Shown piece by piece: positions 54,801 through 57,203 of a DNA stretch of 64,000 bases (within the stretch, counting starts at the first letter, position 1; every line of letters begins with the position of its first letter). This DNA comes from Semisulcospira habei (taxonomy: Eukaryota; Mollusca; Gastropoda; Semisulcospiridae), in NCBI GenBank assembly GCA_036245525.1, contig BTPG01000004.1, positions 210,094,912 to 210,158,911 of the forward strand, in the 5' to 3' direction. The position numbers and the translations under genes were made by a program. Below the pieces are notes generated by a model. It did no database searches and had not been told where the DNA came from. It worked only from the letters and a program-made list of their open reading frames with translations.

Positions 54801-55256
54801 GCGATCATAGATCCTCTGTGGCCAAAGCACAAAAAAAAAGAGACAGGAAAGAGAGGGGGCGCTAAAAAAGTGACTGAAAGCAATGCACATGGAAGCCCCC
54901 CCCCCCGAAAGGGGGCGCATCACATATCCCACCGTTCCAGCCACTCAGTGCATGGAAATCCAAATCCAGGTCCCCCCAAGGGGGGTCCAGACATTTAGCC
55001 AGTGTGGACAGCTGTTTCGGTCTTGGCGACCTCTTCAGCACACCATCGGCGATACTGGAGGAGGCAGGAATTTCTGCCTACCTGCAAATATAAAATATAA
55101 AATGTGTGATTGTGTTTTCAGGATCACCCATTCATCAAGCGGTCAGAGGCAGAGCAGGTAGACATGGCGGCCTGGTTTGAGGAAGTGTCTCGGCTCATGG
55201 AGATACCCAGGTTTGAGGAAATGTCTCAGCTCATGGAGATACCCAGATACACATGA
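6582..55256 (+). CDS. MAP2K7: MAP kinase kinase 7 (spliced coding region, 12 exons)
   Basis: Dual-specificity kinase of the stress/JNK cascade, cytosolic; MKK7 phosphorylates JNK on its TPY loop. The twelve exons listed individually join in consistent phase to 1,269 bases, i.e. 422 residues plus stop. Family features in order: N-terminal helix and basic-hydrophobic docking motif ([11 protein letters not shown], exon 2), Gly loop [11 protein letters not shown], catalytic Lys in MAVK, HRDVKPSN, DFGISG, activation segment SKAKT with the Ser and Thr that upstream kinases phosphorylate, [19 protein letters not shown], and the C-terminal FIKR...WFEEV docking region. Length and order match the family without gaps. 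Introns range from about 330 bp to 16.5 kb; much of the extra length is transposons. All exon junctions are GT-AG except intron 7, which is GC-AG. I chose the start at 6582 because it opens the [14 protein letters not shown] helix that parallels the vertebrate N terminus. Untranslated exons are not placed. Confidence 0.93.
7163..7868 (+). mobile_element. 3' end of a CR1/L2-type LINE, inserted in the old LINE tail
   Basis: Coding remnant [63 protein letters not shown] and, after a frameshift near 7600, WNSLP and ALKTHLFN. This is the conserved C terminus of LINE reverse transcriptases just past the RT core. A short (TG)(CG)n tract lies in its 3' UTR. 5'-truncated and dead. Confidence 0.75.
8470..9204 (+). 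pseudogene. LINE apurinic/apyrimidinic endonuclease domain
   Basis: APE-type endonuclease that nicks target DNA to prime reverse transcription. Motifs seen: [18 protein letters not shown] (catalytic Glu), [33 protein letters not shown] (Asp/Asn pair) and the terminal LGRSDHNVI (Ser-Asp-His). The domain is complete but the N-terminal residues of ORF2 before it are missing. The frame stops at 9204 and coding continues in another frame from about 9200, a frameshift. Confidence 0.85.
9205..11537 (+). pseudogene. LINE reverse transcriptase, frameshifted and interrupted
   Basis: Linker to 9413 ([32 protein letters not shown]), then after the 489-bp insertion the [86 protein letters not shown] and a degenerate YxDD region reading FSDDMALI. 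Another frameshift near 11030 leads to [14 protein letters not shown] and a complete C terminus ending at 11537. The catalytic Asp pair survives, but at least two frameshifts make it inactive. Confidence 0.85.
9420..9908. mobile_element. 489-bp non-autonomous DNA transposon, TIR CAGACCTGTTTACC
   Basis: Ends are a perfect 14-bp inverted repeat, CAGACCTGTTTACC at the left and its complement at the right. Flanks are the direct repeat ATAAAA at 9414-9419 and 9909-9914. Removing the element and one ATAAAA restores an open LINE frame across the site (NYK then SKIETKF), which shows it is an insertion. The interior holds a frame-broken zinc-finger-like stretch: AHCTLCD, FSVGHA, then ECKGHLQ and SKGHK in different frames. 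That is the BED-like finger seen at the N terminus of hAT-type transposases. The target repeat is 6 bp rather than the usual 8 bp of hAT. Confidence 0.8.
12380..13190. repeat. Two-copy tandem duplication, period about 381 bp
   Basis: Unit 1 starts CACCTGCATGCTCTTCTGAA at 12380 and unit 2 CACCTGTATGCTCTTCTGAA at 12761. Both continue with the same palindrome, a GAGAGAGA tract, ATTACGTCATATTT, TGACGGAGTTGC and CTGTCTGACTTTCTC in order. Many substitutions separate the units, so the duplication is old. Confidence 0.8.
12831..12897. repeat. Long perfect hairpin in duplication unit 2
   Basis: AAGAGGCATAGATCCTCATG is followed after 13 bases by its exact complement. The stem extends outward through CATCTC/GGAGATG with one mismatch and then GCATGCGCGC-type flanks. 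Unit 1 has the same structure with more mismatches. Confidence 0.85.
14248..14845. mobile_element. 598-bp TIR element (GCTGGGCnCACGCTAC)
   Basis: Left end GCTGGGCACACGCTACTA and right end complement GCTGGGCCCACGCTACCA match at 16 of 18 positions, followed by further similarity (TTGCCAGnC). TCTTA-containing flanks on both sides hint at a target duplication that has drifted. The interior includes a second inverted pair around 14515-14622 built on GCTCATTGGAGATG. No coding region. Confidence 0.55.
15427..15571 (+). CDS. MAP2K7: MAP2K7 exon 2 (docking motif region)
   Basis: Acceptor TGCTGCAG at 15426; begins in phase so that T of exon 1 plus TG gives Leu. Encodes [20 protein letters not shown], then [20 protein letters not shown] and [19 protein letters not shown] fits the basic-then-hydrophobic-x-hydrophobic D motif by which MKK7 binds JNK. 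Donor GTGAGA at 15572; ends with two bases of an Ile codon. Low-complexity Ser/Gly makes exact homology weaker than in the kinase domain. Confidence 0.82.
15753..15836. repeat. (CT)n microsatellite in intron 2
   Basis: Uninterrupted CT dinucleotide run on the transcript strand, inside a 350-bp intron and ending about 85 bp before the exon 3 acceptor. A smaller CT tract lies at 15599-15612. Confidence 0.97.
15922..15988 (+). CDS. MAP2K7: MAP2K7 exon 3
   Basis: Acceptor TTTTTTGCAG; encodes (I)[20 protein letters not shown], then SE. This matches the conserved MKK7 stretch just before the kinase domain. 67 bases, so skipping it would shift the frame. Donor GTAATC at 15989, phase 0. Confidence 0.92.
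16148..16230. repeat. 83-bp hairpin MITE (GTCGGTAGCAGTTTTTGT family)
   Basis: TTAA then CCCTTTGGCTGTTGGTAGCA on the left, and ACTGCTACAGACAGCCCAAGGG on the right as an inverted match. The right TTAA has decayed to TATC. Relatives are at about 29205-29285 and, more distantly, 63817-63895. Confidence 0.65.
16829..17272. repeat. Four-fold tandem repeat in the leader of DIRS copy A
   Basis: Units of about 125-132 bp, each opening with a version of TTAGCTTGGCGGGGCCCC and CGTGCCCGCG, starting near 16829, 16961, 17090 and 17215. The fourth is more diverged. The block lies between the terminal repeat and the first coding domain. It was not noticed in the other DIRS copies. Confidence 0.75.
17285..17674 (+). 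pseudogene. DIRS-A Cys-rich N-terminal domain of gag
   Basis: Encodes [20 protein letters not shown] then [12 protein letters not shown] and [12 protein letters not shown]. Spacing is C-x2-C, a FQWPSD block, C-x2-C-x2-C, then C-x2-C. The same domain opens the coding part of all DIRS copies except B, where it is decayed. It looks like a compact zinc-binding module; function unknown. A TTGCAG splice-acceptor-like sequence lies just upstream. Confidence 0.65.
17693..18045 (+). pseudogene. DIRS-A Arg/Ser-rich segment
   Basis: Frame encodes a low-complexity, Arg/Ser/Pro-rich stretch (for example [34 protein letters not shown]). It sits between the Cys-rich domain and the capsid-like domain. A duplication of about 122 bp precedes it (GCAGAGAGCCCGCCTCA at 17639 and 17761). 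Confidence 0.55.
18052..19773 (+). pseudogene. DIRS-A gag capsid-like domain fused in frame to RT
   Basis: A single 573-codon open frame. It starts Arg/Ser-rich, passes the acidic motif [16 protein letters not shown], then a conserved gag-like domain ([106 protein letters not shown]). It then runs straight into [57 protein letters not shown] frameshift near 19726 ends it before the catalytic motifs. The gag-RT continuity in one frame suggests a polyprotein. Confidence 0.8.
19727..20330 (+). pseudogene. DIRS-A reverse transcriptase core, frameshifted
   Basis: Continues RT in other frames: [56 protein letters not shown], a stop at about 19962, then [10 protein letters not shown] (19985-20014) and [20 protein letters not shown] and [16 protein letters not shown]. 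Catalytic Asp residues in SLDLSDAY and YLDD are intact, but at least two frame breaks separate them. Confidence 0.85.
20336..21391 (+). pseudogene. DIRS-A RNase H, methyltransferase-like block and start of tyrosine recombinase
   Basis: One 351-codon frame. RNase [58 protein letters not shown], which supplies the Asp-Glu-Asp-Asp set. Then the block [53 protein letters not shown], which corresponds to the DAM-like methyltransferase region of DIRS elements; the usual NPP/DPP motif is only YPP. Finally the recombinase N-terminal domain: [37 protein letters not shown]. Ends at TAG where relatives have Gln. Confidence 0.82.
21392..22025 (+). pseudogene. DIRS-A tyrosine recombinase, internally deleted
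   Basis: [20 protein letters not shown] and [18 protein letters not shown], then a deletion at about 21600 removes the stretch holding the first catalytic Arg (ASRVSE in copy C). The frame from 21645 gives the rest: [28 protein letters not shown] (His-x2-Arg), [11 protein letters not shown] and ARFYLRDL with the nucleophilic Tyr, ending PAPQAP at 22025. Confidence 0.82.
22129..22225. repeat. Internal complementary region of DIRS copy A
   Basis: The left half (CACAAAGTCATGTC, GGCAATGTTTTTGAAG) is the complement of the left terminus; the right half (TAAAAGGTATTTTTTCGAAA, AATACTTACCGATGACATGA) is the complement of the right terminus. In DIRS elements this region is held to bridge the two ends during circle formation. 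Confidence 0.82.
22792..22992. repeat. TTAA-type palindromic MITE
   Basis: TTAA then CCCATTTAGCC on the left and GGG then TTGA (decayed TTAA) on the right. The interior is the hairpin CAGTGCTAGTGCTAGATTAG/CTAATCTGGCACTACC with TTGATCGACC and GGTTGATCC arms. A degraded relative precedes it at about 22684-22770 and another follows at about 23018-23105. Confidence 0.75.
23018..23105. repeat. Degraded copy of the palindromic MITE
   Basis: GGTTCAAGGCTAATGCCAGAATAG then, inverted, CAGGCACCACCCTTCAGC. Same family as 22792-22992, heavily mutated. Confidence 0.5.
23176..23289 (+). CDS. MAP2K7: MAP2K7 exon 4 (ATP-binding Gly loop)
   Basis: Acceptor TTTTTGCAG; 38 codons, phase 0 both ends. Encodes [20 protein letters not shown] and [18 protein letters not shown]. 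Contains the Gly-rich loop [11 protein letters not shown] and ends on the catalytic Lys of AVK. Donor GTAACG at 23290. Confidence 0.95.
23465..23641. repeat. Palindromic MITE copy, left end degraded
   Basis: CTACAGCAAGAGATGGATCG, then GGTGCCCGATTAACTTGGC / GCCAAGCTAATCTGGCAC as a hairpin, then AACCCTTGAATTATCATAGT and the outer right arm GACACCTCCAAC. The LINE at 23642 abuts it. Confidence 0.7.
23642..26640 (-). mobile_element. 5'-truncated antisense LINE (same family as 7129-13985)
   Basis: Minus-strand LINE with its 3' tail at the left ((ATTGT)n complement, ACAATACAATACAATACA from 23645). RT remnants include [30 protein letters not shown] and, beyond the insertion at 24283-25933, [18 protein letters not shown] and [17 protein letters not shown] near 26470-26638. 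The 5' end is truncated within RT. Frames are broken. Because it is continuous where the intron-1 copy is interrupted, it is the reference that reveals those insertions. Confidence 0.82.
24283..25933. mobile_element. 1.65-kb TTAA-flanked element with GGCCAGACAC termini
   Basis: TTAA at 24279-24282 and 25934-25937 flank inverted ends GGCCAGACACGGTACCCCAA and, from the right, GGCCAGACACTACACCCCAA. The LINE sequence is uninterrupted at this point in the copy near 8310, confirming insertion. TTAA targets with GGC-type ends suggest a Kolobok-like rather than piggyBac family (inference). The interior has a short open start at 24927 ([19 protein letters not shown]) after a GC-rich promoter-like stretch, possibly the first piece of a lost transposase. 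Confidence 0.8.
26827..27032. repeat. Complete TTAA-type palindromic MITE (206 bp)
   Basis: TTAA on both sides (26823-26826, 27033-27036) with ends CCCTTTTAACCC and, from the right, CCCTTTTAGCCC. The centre is a near-perfect hairpin: AATTCAAGGGTAGTGCAAGA, TTAGCTTGGTGC and their complement, about 55 bases per arm. Best-preserved copy of the family. Confidence 0.9.
27547..27666 (+). CDS. MAP2K7: MAP2K7 exon 5 (alpha-C helix)
   Basis: Acceptor GTATGTGCAG; 40 codons, phase 0. Encodes [20 protein letters not shown] and [20 protein letters not shown], nearly the same as MKK7 from vertebrates. Donor GTCAGT at 27667 is followed after 24 bases by a long G-tract. Confidence 0.95.
27691..27786 (+). repeat. 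G-tract with quadruplex potential next to the exon 5 donor
   Basis: About 95 bases containing many runs of three or more G separated by T, C or GT, ending in a run of 13 G; a (GT)n tract is embedded. It lies on the transcribed sense strand 24 bases inside intron 5. Confidence 0.93.
28198..28305 (+). CDS. MAP2K7: MAP2K7 exon 6
   Basis: Acceptor ACAATTTCAG; 36 codons, phase 0. Encodes [20 protein letters not shown] and [16 protein letters not shown], the hinge and alpha-D/E region. Donor GTGAGT. Confidence 0.95.
28317..28523. repeat. Palindromic MITE directly after exon 6
   Basis: Starts 11 bases past the exon 6 donor with CCATTTAGCCCTAGAG. Contains a short internal duplication (AGGAGATGGATCAACCATGA and AGGAGATGACTCAACCATGA), the hairpin AAGATTAGCTTGGTGCC/ GGTGCCAAGTTAATCTGGC, and the outer arm CATCTCCTGCAACTGGTACA. 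Confidence 0.75.
28781..28885. repeat. Palindromic MITE, shortened
   Basis: CATGAGAATTCAATGGCAGT, GCCAGATTAGCTT / AAGCTAATCTGGC, CACTGCTCGTGAACTATCAT. Core hairpin preserved; the outer arms are not recognisable. Confidence 0.65.
29087..29138 (+). CDS. MAP2K7: MAP2K7 exon 7 (ends inside the HRD motif)
   Basis: Acceptor CCGTTTTGCAG; encodes [17 protein letters not shown] plus one base of the Asp codon. The donor reads GCAAGT after AGAG, the consensus of GC-AG introns; no GT donor would keep the frame. The remaining AT of the catalytic-loop Asp starts exon 8 at 34885. Confidence 0.95.
29205..29285. repeat. Hairpin MITE whose right arm seeds a minisatellite
   Basis: GTGTCGGTAGCAGTTTTTGT on the left pairs with ACAAAAACTGCTACCGACAC on the right around CATACAGGAATCATT. 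Same family as 16148-16230. The right arm is also the beginning of the first 102-bp repeat unit. Confidence 0.75.
29267..29878. repeat. Six-fold 102-bp tandem repeat (minisatellite)
   Basis: Units start at 29267, 29369, 29471, 29573, 29675 and 29777 with CTGCTACCGACACGCCCC. They are almost identical, differing at a G/A in GTAAAG/AAAC and a few positions in the last unit. Because 102 is divisible by three, the array is open on both strands (34-residue repeats starting [13 protein letters not shown] on +, and [14 protein letters not shown] on -). It sits in intron 7 and no homology supports coding. Confidence 0.95.
30859..31116 (+). pseudogene. DIRS-B gag remnant
   Basis: Encodes [48 protein letters not shown], which aligns with the C-terminal part of the capsid-like domain (NRAAYHSS..., RRAPLGG in copy A). 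Everything before it in gag is lost or scrambled. Confidence 0.65.
31370..32150 (+). pseudogene. DIRS-B reverse transcriptase remnant
   Basis: Scattered frames show VSALNKYL, the equivalents of SLDLADAY and [17 protein letters not shown], and [11 protein letters not shown] where relatives have [10 protein letters not shown], so the catalytic motif is altered. It ends with [17 protein letters not shown] at about 32070-32115. Many frame breaks; non-functional. Confidence 0.75.
32250..32359 (+). pseudogene. DIRS-B recombinase fragment, left of the insertion
   Basis: Corresponds to copy D around 49095-49180 (the RTKTRAF...RRHISAQTI region). Joined directly to the end of RT, so RNase H, the methyltransferase-like block and the recombinase N-terminus have been deleted. 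Confidence 0.65.
32360..33926. mobile_element. Non-autonomous CAC-ended DNA transposon 1 (CMC/Chapaev-like)
   Basis: Starts CATGGCTGTTCA and ends with the complement of CACGGCTTTTCA; subterminal CATTTAGTT occurs near both ends. Target duplication CTGG at 32356-32359 and 33927-33930. Without the element, the flanks join as CGCTGGGTCAT, exactly as in the other DIRS copies. 1,567 bp, no convincing transposase. CAC termini with 4-bp duplications point to the CMC group (Chapaev branch); family placement is an inference. Confidence 0.82.
33931..34209 (+). pseudogene. DIRS-B recombinase C-terminus
   Basis: After a frameshift reads [20 protein letters not shown] and [16 protein letters not shown]. 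The position of the nucleophilic Tyr (ARFYLRDL in A, C and D) is His here. Ends near APWVMPS at 34209. Confidence 0.78.
34673..34801. repeat. T-rich (TTTA)n stretch ending in poly-G
   Basis: TTTATTTATTT-type sequence, a T run, then about 19 G at 34783-34801. It lies about 80 bases before the exon 8 acceptor and just outside the right end of DIRS copy B. Confidence 0.9.
34885..35012 (+). CDS. MAP2K7: MAP2K7 exon 8 (catalytic and activation loops)
   Basis: Acceptor TTCTTACCAG. Completes the catalytic Asp, then [40 protein letters not shown] and MA. DFG, and the SKAKT segment whose Ser and Thr are the activating phosphorylation sites, are intact. Donor GTAAGT. Confidence 0.97.
35133..35206. repeat. 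Hairpin repeat with GAGCCCCTGCA core, copy 1
   Basis: CAGCAAGAGACATAAATTCT, then GAGCCCCTGCA / TGCAGGGGCTC, then the complementary arm AGAATTCATGTCTCTTGCTG. Arms of about 34 bases with few mismatches. A second copy is at 61890-61957 and a remnant at about 27250-27275. Confidence 0.85.
35295..35375 (+). CDS. MAP2K7: MAP2K7 exon 9
   Basis: Acceptor CCGTAACAG; 27 codons: [20 protein letters not shown] and WSLGISL. Completes APE and contains DxW. Donor GTAAGT at 35376 opens a 16.5-kb intron. Confidence 0.96.
35612..35649. repeat. Short perfect hairpin (TTAGCTGGCCCACGA)
   Basis: TTAGCTGGCCCACGA and its complement TCGTGGGCCAGCTAA separated by 8 bases; weaker pairing continues outward (CATCGGC/ACTGATG). 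Confidence 0.85.
35840..36103 (+). mobile_element. DIRS copy D, left part (terminal repeat and leader)
   Basis: Left inverted terminal repeat of the element whose body resumes at about 43979. Its complement is the right terminal repeat at about 49670-49925 (shared TTCACTTAACTCATCAATTT, GTGTCCCTCATCCTAG, GTATCCGGTGGCGCACTCAC). It breaks off after GTGTGAACTCTAC, where copy C begins. Confidence 0.85.
36858..37289 (+). pseudogene. DIRS-C Cys-rich N-terminal domain
   Basis: [55 protein letters not shown]. Same Cys pattern as in A, D and E. The preceding genomic sequence ends TATGTTTTGCAG. A 19-bp motif CCACAGTCCAGTCGAGTGG recurs near 37120, 37209 and 37292, a small tandem array at the end of this frame. 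Confidence 0.7.
37334..38809 (+). pseudogene. DIRS-C Arg/Ser-rich segment and capsid-like gag domain
   Basis: 491-codon frame. Residues about 55-210 are Arg/Ser dipeptide-rich ([35 protein letters not shown]). Then [18 protein letters not shown] and the gag domain: [112 protein letters not shown] frameshift near 38750 truncates it; the continuing frame reads [18 protein letters not shown] near 38815. Confidence 0.8.
39286..40593 (+). pseudogene. DIRS-C reverse transcriptase and RNase H
   Basis: 435-codon frame. [80 protein letters not shown] (PWV missing), [32 protein letters not shown] shifted middle section from about 39985 to 40190 returns to frame for RNase [56 protein letters not shown]. 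The TGA at 40591 replaces an Arg codon (ACGCGG follows). All RT and RNase H catalytic residues are present. Confidence 0.87.
40594..42034 (+). pseudogene. DIRS-C methyltransferase-like block and tyrosine recombinase
   Basis: Open from the stop at 40593 up to the inserted element. Starts [15 protein letters not shown], then [45 protein letters not shown]. Recombinase: [31 protein letters not shown], then catalytic Arg in [13 protein letters not shown], Lys in FLAKTRS, His-x2-Arg in [10 protein letters not shown], Trp in [11 protein letters not shown], Tyr in [10 protein letters not shown]. It is the only copy with the full catalytic set. The last residues are replaced by the CAC-ended insertion at 42035. 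Confidence 0.88.
42035..43463. mobile_element. Non-autonomous CAC-ended DNA transposon 2 (CMC/Chapaev-like)
   Basis: Left end CACGGCAGTTTAGCC and right-end complement CACGGCAGTTTACCC; CTCTTTAGTTT follows near both ends. Target duplication ATCG at 42031-42034 and 43464-43467, both exact. 1,429 bp, no transposase. Termini are close to those of the element at 32360-33926, so the two belong to one family. Confidence 0.9.
44147..44428 (+). pseudogene. DIRS-D Cys-rich N-terminal domain
   Basis: [45 protein letters not shown]. Preceded in the DNA by TGTCTGTCTTATGTTACAG, a splice-acceptor-like sequence also present before the domain in copies A, B, C and E. Confidence 0.7.
44758..44782. repeat. Poly-C tract in DIRS copy D
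   Basis: 25 consecutive C inside the gag remnant; likely a slippage expansion that broke the frame. Confidence 0.95.
45382..46335 (+). pseudogene. DIRS-D gag capsid-like remnant
   Basis: In successive frames: [28 protein letters not shown], then [49 protein letters not shown]. Aligns with the intact-frame domain in copy A; at least three frame breaks. Confidence 0.75.
46714..47118 (+). pseudogene. DIRS-D reverse transcriptase, N-terminal half
   Basis: [78 protein letters not shown]. Stops at 47118; [10 protein letters not shown] follows in another frame at 47145-47172. Confidence 0.87.
47180..47755 (+). pseudogene. DIRS-D RT C-terminus and RNase H N-terminus
   Basis: [38 protein letters not shown], then [18 protein letters not shown] and [10 protein letters not shown], where a TGA replaces the Trp/Tyr codon after the catalytic Glu. 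Confidence 0.85.
47756..48124 (+). pseudogene. DIRS-D RNase H C-terminus and methyltransferase-like start
   Basis: [75 protein letters not shown] small deletion near 48120 removes the DPLAWA segment and changes frame; [13 protein letters not shown] and [13 protein letters not shown] follow in another frame. Confidence 0.83.
48380..49443 (+). pseudogene. DIRS-D tyrosine recombinase, frameshifted
   Basis: [56 protein letters not shown], a TGA at about 48779, then [20 protein letters not shown] (catalytic Arg), FLAKIRVP (Lys), [30 protein letters not shown] (the His-x2-Arg motif now ends in Gln), [21 protein letters not shown]. It has at least three frame breaks plus the Arg-to-Gln change, so it is inactive. 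Confidence 0.85.
49940..51531. mobile_element. 1.59-kb TTAA-flanked element, CCCTTTGAACCC termini
   Basis: TTAA at 49936-49939 and 51532-51535; ends CCCTTTGAACCCTGAG and, from the right, CCCTTTGAACCCGGCA. The right end holds repeated CCGCTACAGCGGTTTG/CCGCTGTAGCGG palindromes. TTAA with CCC ends fits piggyBac. No transposase recognised. It carries an older LINE 3' end at 50163-50290. It starts 14 bases after DIRS copy D. Confidence 0.82.
50163..50290 (-). mobile_element. Antisense LINE 3' end fragment
   Basis: Complement of a LINE tail: (ATTCTT)n then AATAAAGTACTC, TCTCTTTTCGAGATAAT, GTACCACAACCGAAT. Short, non-coding, inside the TTAA element. Confidence 0.6.
51536..51676. repeat. Palindromic MITE abutting the TTAA element
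   Basis: It shares the TTAA at 51532-51535 and ends before TTAA at 51677-51680. Hairpin ATGATAGTTCAAGAATGATG / CACCCTTGAACTATCAT with GGCGCC at the loop. Confidence 0.7.
51847..51983 (+). CDS. MAP2K7: MAP2K7 exon 10
   Basis: Acceptor TTTCTCCTACAG. Encodes [45 protein letters not shown] and two bases of Cys. Donor GTAAGT at 51984. Confidence 0.96.
52228..52412. repeat. Palindromic MITE in intron 10
   Basis: CCATTTAGCTCTTTC, GGCAGGAGATGGATCGACAG, hairpin GGGTAGTGCTAGAGTAGCTT / AAGCTAATCTGGCACTACCC, arm CCATCTCCTGCAACTGGTAT, right end GGG-TTAA. Confidence 0.75.
52517..52562 (+). CDS. MAP2K7: MAP2K7 exon 11
   Basis: Acceptor CTGTTTCAG. Completes Cys, then [15 protein letters not shown], the conserved subdomain XI of MKKs. 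46 bases. Donor GTGAGT. Confidence 0.94.
52611..54203. mobile_element. Internally deleted piggyBac-type transposon
   Basis: TTAA at 52607-52610; right duplication now TGAA. Perfect 15-bp termini CCCTTTCATTACTGA. Subterminal palindromes CCCGCTATAGCGGG and CCCGCTAAAGCGG follow the left end. The interior keeps transposase pieces on + strand: an acidic N-terminus ([17 protein letters not shown], about 52958), then [19 protein letters not shown] and GYFDLFYSE near 53200-53280, and a C-terminal Cys-rich end ([18 protein letters not shown]) near 53505. The catalytic middle is missing, so it is non-autonomous. Confidence 0.82.
53200..53600 (+). pseudogene. piggyBac transposase remnant (N- and C-terminal pieces)
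   Basis: [19 protein letters not shown] then [16 protein letters not shown] is the segment preceding the DDE core in the family. It jumps after about 53330 to [14 protein letters not shown] and a Cys-rich tail, [13 protein letters not shown]. The DDE residues lay in the deleted part. Frames shift near 53400. Confidence 0.65.
54619..54678. repeat. Hairpin repeat with CCCTTGTGnATGCA arms
   Basis: CCCCCTTGTGTATGCAGGCA with CAGTTACAGTG loop and GTGGCTGCATGCACAAGGGG, then TTAA. Partial relatives at about 28530-28560, 54346-54380 and 62164-62213. Confidence 0.65.
55122..55256 (+). CDS. MAP2K7: MAP2K7 exon 12 (C-terminus, with 36-bp tandem duplication)
   Basis: Acceptor GTGTTTTCAG; encodes [18 protein letters not shown], then [12 protein letters not shown] twice (second copy [12 protein letters not shown]), then YT and stop TGA at 55254-55256. 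HPFIKR and [10 protein letters not shown] match the MKK7 C-terminal docking region. The duplicated 36 bp are 55176-55211 and 55212-55247. An AG-GTTTGA donor-like site at 55211 could instead splice to 62332. Confidence 0.85.
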   Translation, partial: DHPFIKRSEAEQVDMAAWFEEVSRLMEIPRFEEMSQLMEIPRYT

Positions 55257-55309
55257 CACACCAGCTCTCTCCACCTGGTATGGCATCTTTTGACTCGTTG
55301 ACACATTAA

Positions 55310-55412
55310 GCCCCAAGGCTGCATTTCCATAATTTTGGCGGTGTCACTTAACAACTTTGTATCAGTTGCAGGAGATGGATCGACCATGGTAATTCAAGGG
55401 TAGTGCTGTAGT
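55310..55412. repeat. Half of a palindromic MITE
   Basis: TTAA then GCCCCAAGGCTGCATTTCC, GTTGCAGGAGATGGATCGAC, AATTCAAGGGTAGTGCTG; the second arm is absent. It is the right-arm orientation of the family, truncated. Confidence 0.65.
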
Positions 55413-55794
55413 GAGTCATGGCTAAATAAATGTCCCCCCCCCCCACTCACCCCCCACACAACCCCAAAAAGAAAACAAAACAACAACAAACAACACTTTA
55501 CATAAAGATGATCTAAGATATTGTACAAAGAAAAACTAAAAATGTATTTTTTTGAAAAATACTTACCGATGACATTACCGTATCGAATCGTGTCTAAGCT
55601 AGCCTAATTTTAGCCAAAATTTGTTGCATACGTAAAGGGCAGTGTTGGCAGGTGAAGGGCGCCATAGCTAGGCAGTAACTGGAGTAGTCTCCCCTTCATC
55701 CCCATACAGGTACGCGCCTTACCGTGAGTACTCAGTTTAGTTTCTGAGCGGACCGGCAGCAGGTGGGGTAGGTGGAAGGGACATCCGAGTAATG

Positions 55795-55885
55795 TCATCG
55801 GTAAGTATTTTTTAAAAAAATACATTTTAAAGAAAAATACATTTGTTTTCTCAAAACACATTACCGATGACATTACCGTATGGAA
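55795..55885. repeat. Internal complementary region of DIRS copy E
   Basis: GTAAGTATTTTTTAAAAAAA, TACATTTTAAAGAAAAATAC, then TTTGTTTTCTCAAAACACAT, ACCGATGACATTACCG: the two halves copy the two element termini joined end to end. Confidence 0.82.
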
Positions 55886-56029
55886 GAATTACGAAGAGGA
55901 GGTGGGTGCCGCTATAACGCCCCTAACCCTCAAATACAGGCAACTAGGCCCGCCCTCCTTAAGCAACCTCCCGATAATTTTAGCGAAGATACTTACGGCG
56001 CCTAGGGCGCCAGGAGGGAGTGTTCCGCC

Positions 56030-57203
56030 GCTGCGATGTCTCCCACCAGCGAAAGGTTCTGGCGCTGGCCGGAGAGGTCCCTCAGGTAGAATCGGGTGAA
56101 GGTAGAATCTGCTCGTCAGCCCATGGCCGCCACAATGTCCTTGACCGCGCAGTTGCGGTGAAATGCGAGGCTAGCAGCCATGGCTCTGACCTCGTGCACC
56201 CTGATGTGCATTGGCTGTATCAGGGCGAGATCTTGGTTGGCGGAGCGGATCACACAACGGAGCCAGGAGGATATCGTCTGGGCCAAGTCATTTCTACCTG
56301 GGGACAGAGGGAGGAAAAGGCGGGTGCGTCCCCTGTGTAGCGGCTTGGTCCGGCGCAGGTAAACGCGTAGCGCTCTCACCGGCCGGGTCTTGTTGTCGGG
56401 ACGCACGAGTGGAGTCTGGGTCTCGCAAAGGTTGAATGGAGACCACCTGAGGAGCAGTCAAAGGAGATCGGGTCTTGGCGAGAAATGCCGGATCGGGGAG
56501 CAGATGAACCGAGCCGTCCGCGCGGAACTGCAAACATACCGGCTGCGCTGAAAAGGCATGTATCTCGCTGACCCTGGAAGCAGAGGTGAGAGCCAGCAGG
56601 AAGCAGGTTTTCCGAGTCACGTCCGGCAGCCGCGCCAACTAGATCGGTTCGAAGCGGGTGGAGTTGAGCCAAGTAAGCACCCACGGAAGGTCCCAGCGTG
56701 GGACCAGCGACCGAAGAGCGGGCCGGTGTAGCCCGAAAATCGCCATCAGGTCGGAGAGGTCCTTGCAGGCACCCAGGTCGGGGCGTCCCAAATGCCGATA
56801 CATGTCTGCGATCATGGCCAAATAACCCCGAATGGTGATCGGCGCCAAGCGCTGGTCGGTAAACAGCCAGAGGAAGAAGTCCGCCAGCTGGGGAACTGTC
56901 AGATCCGTGGGGGAGAGGAGCTTGTCACCACACCAGTCGCACAGGATGTGCCAATTGCCGTGGTACACTCGTCTGGTCGAGGGTCTGCGAGCCGTTGCGA
57001 TAGCCTCCACTGCCGCACTTGAGAAGCCTCCAGAGGCGAGGGCCTGCCGCACAATCTCCAGGCGTAGAGGAGGAGACGCTCGGGGCACGGGTGGAAAAGC
57101 ACCTGCCGGGGTTGCTTGAGCATCGTGCGAGGCGTGGGAAGCCGCAGCGGGGGGGCCGTGGTGAGGTTCAGGAGGTCTGTGGTCCACGACTTGGTCTAGC
57201 AAA
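56030..57203 (-). pseudogene. DIRS-E tyrosine recombinase
   Basis: On the minus strand from 57203: [72 protein letters not shown], a stop, [20 protein letters not shown] (catalytic Arg), FLAKTRSPL (Lys), SWLRCVIRSANQD, VHEVRAMAASLAF, then VAAMG followed by TGA where relatives have Trp, and [10 protein letters not shown]. One stop and a frameshift as well. Confidence 0.85.
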
